64,000 nt of DNA, taken from the NCBI GenBank assembly GCA_008933995.1, contig WARS01000015.1, positions 5,583,861 to 5,647,860 of the forward strand, in the 5' to 3' direction. Source of the DNA: Datnioides undecimradiatus. Its lineage: Eukaryota; Chordata; Actinopteri; Lobotiformes; Datnioididae. The position numbers were made by a program, and so were the translations under genes. The notes beneath the pieces are model-generated. The model did not search any database, was not told where the DNA came from, and saw only the letters and a list, made by a program, of their open reading frames with translations. The stretch's first letter is position 1. Each line of letters opens with the position of its first letter. Shown here piece after piece: positions 38,508 to 64,000 of the stretch.

Positions 38508-41500
38508 TCATGGCGACTTGATGCTACTGACATGCCTCTCGACCTCCATGGCCATATCAGCGATGCTCCTCCTGATGTCCAGTAGTAACACGTTCTCCTC
38601 ATCCGACGGAGGCTCTAAATCATCGAACTGTGAACGCAGTAGGTCTGCTTTCATGTAATGTCCCGTCCGGGCCACCATCCTCTGGTGGAGGAGGTCATAA
38701 TCACCATGTAGGAAGAGAAAGAAGACATCAGGGGAGGTTGAAGGCAGGATATGAGGGCTTGAGGAGGTGAGGGCTTCGGAGCCGTAGATCAGAATCTGCC
38801 GGTAGAGGCGCTTTAGGGCGGAGCATGCCACGAGAGCATCAGACCCTGAACGCCTTTCTCTAAGAGAGGAAACCATTAGTTAATTAGTAATAGTGGTACA
38901 TTAAAATGTTGTGTAGATAACACAATTTTTGTAAAATGTGGGAACAAACTAAACAAACTTAAAGTGAACCCTGATGACAAACAGCTAAAGAGAAAAGGGA
39001 GGTGAAGAGAAAAGAAGGGACACAAGGAGGAGAAAATAAGTGTGACTGAGTTAAGGAAAAGAAGTCTTTGATGGTGCCACAGACATTTTAAGAAAGCAAT
39101 GGCATACTTTTCAGTCCTCCCTCACCTCTTCTCTACACTCTCACTCACTTAATCTGTCTTTACTCTTCCAAACTCCCTTTCCTCGCTCTCTGGTTTTCAT
39201 CTCAATTTTCAAAACCACCTTTGATTTTTTTGATCTTTTTCGACAATTTCACGCCTGCATATCTGTACCTCGCTTCTCTGCTCCCTCTCGCTCTCTAAAA
39301 CATCTTCTTCTCCACTTTTGTCATCACAAAAGTACGCAGCGTTTTTAGCGCACAAGCGTGTGTGCATAATAAACGGTTTGTTTATTCTTACCTCTCGATG
39401 ACTTCATGTAGTTTGAGAAGCCAGGGCAATCTGTCCTGAAGAGACAACAACATAACTGGTTATATTTTTAAGCAATCATGGTTATATTTTTATATGTTGT
39501 GGATATATTTTGTCGTTGTTCACAGCAGCAGCTATGAAATATTTTCTAATGATTTCTGATCATGTTTTTTTCTTAGAAAATAGAGCAGTTCTTCCAAAAT
39601 ATGCACAAGTAATTTAATATAACTGATTGTTTGTTAGATCCCCTTGAGGCAGCAGAAACAAACTGTGACAAATTTGCTATAAAAATAATGTAAAGTCAAT
39701 GGGAGCTGTAAACTTGTCACATGCAGTGACCCATTTCACACTTTCATTTGATTCACTATTTTTTATAAATATATATTTTTTTTAATAACAGCCTCTATAG
39801 AGAAGGAAAATTAATGTAACTAATTATTTGTTTTCTGGGTTTTTCAGATTTGAGTATTTTTGCTGCCCAGGGACATACTGCCTTACTTTTGCTGACACAG
39901 ATTCTGGATTTGTGCTTTAATACAGCTGAGGAGATGAATCTAGACACATATGTTCCTGGTTTCAGCAAATCATCGGCCATCAGAGGGACAAGATTCACGG
40001 CTGGCTGCAGTTATGAAGGTAATTTCATGAATCACCAAAAATACACAACGCAGAGTGCAACAGTAGCTGTTTATTGATGATCTGTTTAAGTCAGAACTCA
40101 TAATGCCGATGTTTTCTGTTTCATAGACTAATTAAAATACATGTCTGTTACATTTCAGCTAAAGGCGTTCACACAATGCTGATTAAGCCTATCCTTGCCA
40201 GATTAATCTCTTTGTGTTAAACAGTATAAACAAGTTTTAAATCTGATGTCTGAGGTGAAGATCCTGCAAATGCTCGCCATTAGAGATGATTTTTACACCA
40301 AGCTGAAAGGGCAAGAAATTCTAGCTACCACATCGGCTGCAGCAGCTAGCTACATGGCAGAGCCTGTAGCATCAAAAGCTTGTTGACTGTTTTTTGTAAT
40401 TACGCTCACAGCCACAGGGGGGGGGAGACAACGGTCCCACACTGCAGGTAACACGACGAGTGTTTTAAAATAGGGAATCAAAGAGAAATCAGACGGATAG
40501 ACGTGGCAGCACAAACACATAGGCTGCAATCAGAAATAGATTCCTGACCTAATTATAACATTTTTTAATCACTCCAGCGCCTTTAATATGAAGAGCTGAA
40601 CTCAAATGAGAGGAATGACAGTCACTCATGTTCTGTCTGGTTATGCCAACCTCAACCTGCCAACTCTAATACTGGCATGAAAGACACATTTTTTGCCTGA
40701 CAGTAATCCCAAATTTACATTTCTGCTTTACCTCATCACTCATTCTCTGACTGCCAGCCATGGCGTATTTTTAAAAAATGCCAAAACATTGGACAGAGCA
40801 GGTCCCCGGGTAGTTCTCTCTGCCGTTCAAAGCATTTTTTTTTTCAGAGTGGGAGGTTATCATCTGCCACCAAGCGCTGCTACCAGCAAAATGCAGCCAA
40901 ATGTTGGCAGGAGTTTCTCTGCCTGCAAGCGTGTAAACTCCACTTTGGCAGGTAGCCAGTCAATTGTGTGGAGGTCTCCCTTTATTGAGAAAGTCAGCAT
41001 GGACAGGGAAAAGATAAACGTCAAACAAACAGGGAAAAAACCCTGGACTGGACTTTAGAACCGTGGACTGTGAAGAAAAGACCTGTTTTCTTCACTGCTG
41101 TGTTCGCTGTCCGTCTAGTGGAGTGTCCTCCAGACACTTGTTGAGCTCTCTGTGGCTGCACGATGACAATGATTCACTCATGACAGAAGATGGCTAACTC
41201 CATAAATGACTGACACTCAACTTGAGCTGACAAGACACTTCAGCAGGAAAACACATACACACACACACAGACACCTGGCCTGACCTGATCAGTGAGTGGT
41301 TCACCACAGGACATCTTCTCAATGTTCTCCTGTGGATGAAAGTCATCCCCTTCATGCAGGGGCCAGCCCAGCTGATGAGTGGATACAAGTGAGTGTTAGG
41401 TCAGACTGTGTAGAGACGCATGACAGAGGTGTGCTTGTGTGTCTGCCGAGAGCAGCGGGGGGGGTGGATTAATTTACCTTTTCTGACAGGAAGGCCCCCA

Positions 41501-41786
41501 AAGAGCTTCTATATAGAAGAAAATGAGTAAGATGTAACAGACAGAATTAATACAGAGCAATAATTTACTGCTCTCAGACAATAAATACTGTAATAGACAT
41601 TCTTACTTGACATTAATAGACATTACTGATCACCTGGATAGGACAGTGTAGACTCACTAGTTTTTGCAAAGTAGATGGCAAAACTAAATCAACTTATTTT
41701 ACATTTTAAAATATTGGTGATACACAGTGATCTGATGTGCCGCCTTACTTTCCACAGCCTGAGACTCCCATTATGATGTAGATCAT
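38508..41786 (-). CDS. idnk: idnk, gluconokinase
   Basis: Complete small kinase that phosphorylates D-gluconate to 6-phosphogluconate, feeding the pentose-phosphate pathway. Exons in transcript order on the minus strand: 41749-41786, 41478-41508, 41285-41371, 39392-39435, 38508-38859; 552 nt, 183 aa (human 187). Walker A motif GVSGCGKS at 7-14, then SSLGAFLSEKLGW. The gluconate-kinase signature follows as GDDFHPQENIEKM and LTDQDRLPWLLKLHE. Next come ALVACSALKRLYR, VFFLFLHGDYDLLHQRM and GHYMKADLLRSQFDDLEPP. All four introns have GT-AG ends and phases agree. The third exon also yields plus-strand noise. It is the only minus-strand gene here, as I recall for human IDNK between UBQLN1 and FRMD3. 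Confidence 0.96.
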
Positions 41787-42248
41787 CCTGTCAGTGGATC
41801 TTCAGACACCTGCAGGACAGGTCCTGGGATTAAATGGAGTAACTGGGGGAAAACTAACACATGTGAAAACCTCTGATGGGAAATAAGAAGGAATACTACG
41901 AGTGCTCGTGTGATACATATGTAATATACCGTTAAATTGAGCCGATGGGGCTTCCGTAGCTGCTTATTCATTCGTTAATTCATACGAATACTCGGCACAT
42001 GGGTGACGTACCATATTTTATAAATTCTGTTATGCAAACATCTACCATTTATCACCGAGAGAGAGAATAAAAGCTGCAATATACTGCCGCTGGTTTCTCA
42101 TCTTACAGGAGTAAAAGCTGCAGCGTGCGAGTCACTCAATCAGTCTGTGACTCAACCTTTAACACGGACGAGAAAATCCCATGAAAGCAATATTCCACTT
42201 GTGACTTGTGCTATGGCCGCGGGATGTTTTGCTGAAATACGTGATGAC

Positions 42249-42342
42249 GCATGCGCACGTCAGCCGACGTGCCAGTTAAAGGGACAGCGATCCATTTTGA
42301 CACGTTCAAGATTACGTCGCAGCTAAATTGCCTTTGACGTCA
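42249..42342 (-). promoter_or_regulatory. Probable idnk promoter elements (NRF1-like, CRE)
   Basis: A GC-richer, CpG-containing stretch about 0.5 kb upstream of the idnk start codon has an NRF1-like GCATGCGCA (42249-42257) and a full palindromic CRE, TGACGTCA (42335-42342). It lies between divergent idnk and frmd3 and could serve either gene. Motifs are seen, function inferred. Confidence 0.4.
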
Positions 42343-42774
42343 TTATTGCTTAAAATAAAATAACAGAACTGTTTGTGTTTCTGGTCACGTTTGATCACCT
42401 CATGAAATGATGTGTAGTATATAATTATAAATCGAAAAATATATTATATTTACATTTACACAAATTCACAGGTGAATGCAGAAGTTAAATGCGGGGCAGT
42501 AAAAGTTCCTCTCCCTATTTTATGACTGATATGCGCACCCTGAATGTCAGAGAGCCCTTAAGACGATAAAAGCTAAGAGGTGTAAATAATCCCTTTTTTA
42601 GGAATTCTGAGTATTTGAAGTATTTGTCAGTGATTTATATCTTCATTTGCACAAGGCGGGTTATACCCATCTGACACCACACACGTGGGGTCAGTAATTG
42701 CAATGCGATTATTATTTTTTTGTGTGTGATAATTAGGAAACATAAAGAAAAAGTACGGGAGAGCGAATTCGGGG

Positions 42775-42799
42775 GAGAGAGAGAGAGAGAGAGAGAGAG
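42775..42799 (+). repeat. (GA)n microsatellite
   Basis: Twelve GA units in the probable frmd3 leader; GAGA tracts near promoters may be functional. Confidence 0.9.
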
Positions 42800-42903
42800 C
42801 AGGGGGAAAAGCGATCCACCGTCTTGCAGATCCATCAGTGGGCAGGCAGGAGACGGATGCAAGCACTCCTCCCTCCCGCTCTGTTGCATCCATCCATTCT
42901 CTT

Positions 42904-42927
42904 ATCCATCCATCCATCCATCCATCC
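42904..42927 (+). repeat. (ATCC)n microsatellite
   Basis: Six tetranucleotide units in the probable frmd3 leader. Confidence 0.85.
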
Positions 42928-43086
42928 CACCATCCACCCGTCCATTCCCAAGGGCGTCACAAGGGGTGACAAGACCCGACCGAAAGGCGCATACATGTAT
43001 GCGTGTGTATACGTGAGTCCGTCCTCCGTGTGTGTACGTGTATGTGCGTCTGCTCTGCCCGTGGATCCGCTGACATGAGGAGCTGA

Positions 43087-64000
<20,914 letters not shown>

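Noticed and set aside
42720-43078. Open frames upstream of frmd3 with [10 protein letters not shown]-type repeats
   Set aside because: Translations of the GA and ATCC microsatellites in the leader; frmd3 homology starts at 43105.

Overview
The window is vertebrate nuclear DNA, almost certainly from a ray-finned (percomorph-like) teleost. Genes are intron-rich with GT-AG splice sites and AATAAA signals. Dinucleotide microsatellites are dense, and several copies of a dispersed repeat with CAGTGGTGG-type ends that I recall as common in fish genomes are present. Seven protein genes and one microRNA are recognisable. Order and relative orientation match my recollection of human 9q21.32: hnrnpk, qng1 (C9orf64), kif27, gkap1 and ubqln on +, idnk on -, frmd3 on +.

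Layout. 1-4085: 3' end of hnrnpk (KH3 domain and tail), with mir-7 in its last intron. 4.8-11.6 kb: complete qng1, the queuosine-salvage nucleosidase. 12.7-21.7 kb: complete kif27, a kinesin of motile cilia, with an RFX-like X-box in its promoter. 23.4-29.7 kb: complete gkap1, an anchoring protein for cGMP-dependent kinase. 30.3-35.0 kb: a complete but strongly diverged ubiquilin in the UBQLN1 position. 38.5-41.8 kb: complete idnk (gluconokinase) on the minus strand. 42.7 kb to the end: first four coding exons of frmd3, whose first intron is 13 kb; the gene runs out of the window.

The genes are not an operon and do not share one pathway; the linkage is ancestral synteny. I reconstructed exons by hand from splice sites, reading-frame phase and remembered family sequence, and every complete gene closes in frame (qng1 339 aa, kif27 1321, gkap1 385, ubqln 524, idnk 183). 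No self-contained new system (CRISPR, operon, autonomous transposon) is visible. The most notable points are three non-canonical splice donors (GC in hnrnpk and ubqln, GG in qng1), loss of the most conserved central block in the ubiquilin, a candidate 19-nt exon that would switch the gkap1 C-terminus to a second open frame, hnRNP K-type C-rich/G-rich motifs within hnrnpk itself, and RFX-type motifs near mir-7 and kif27.
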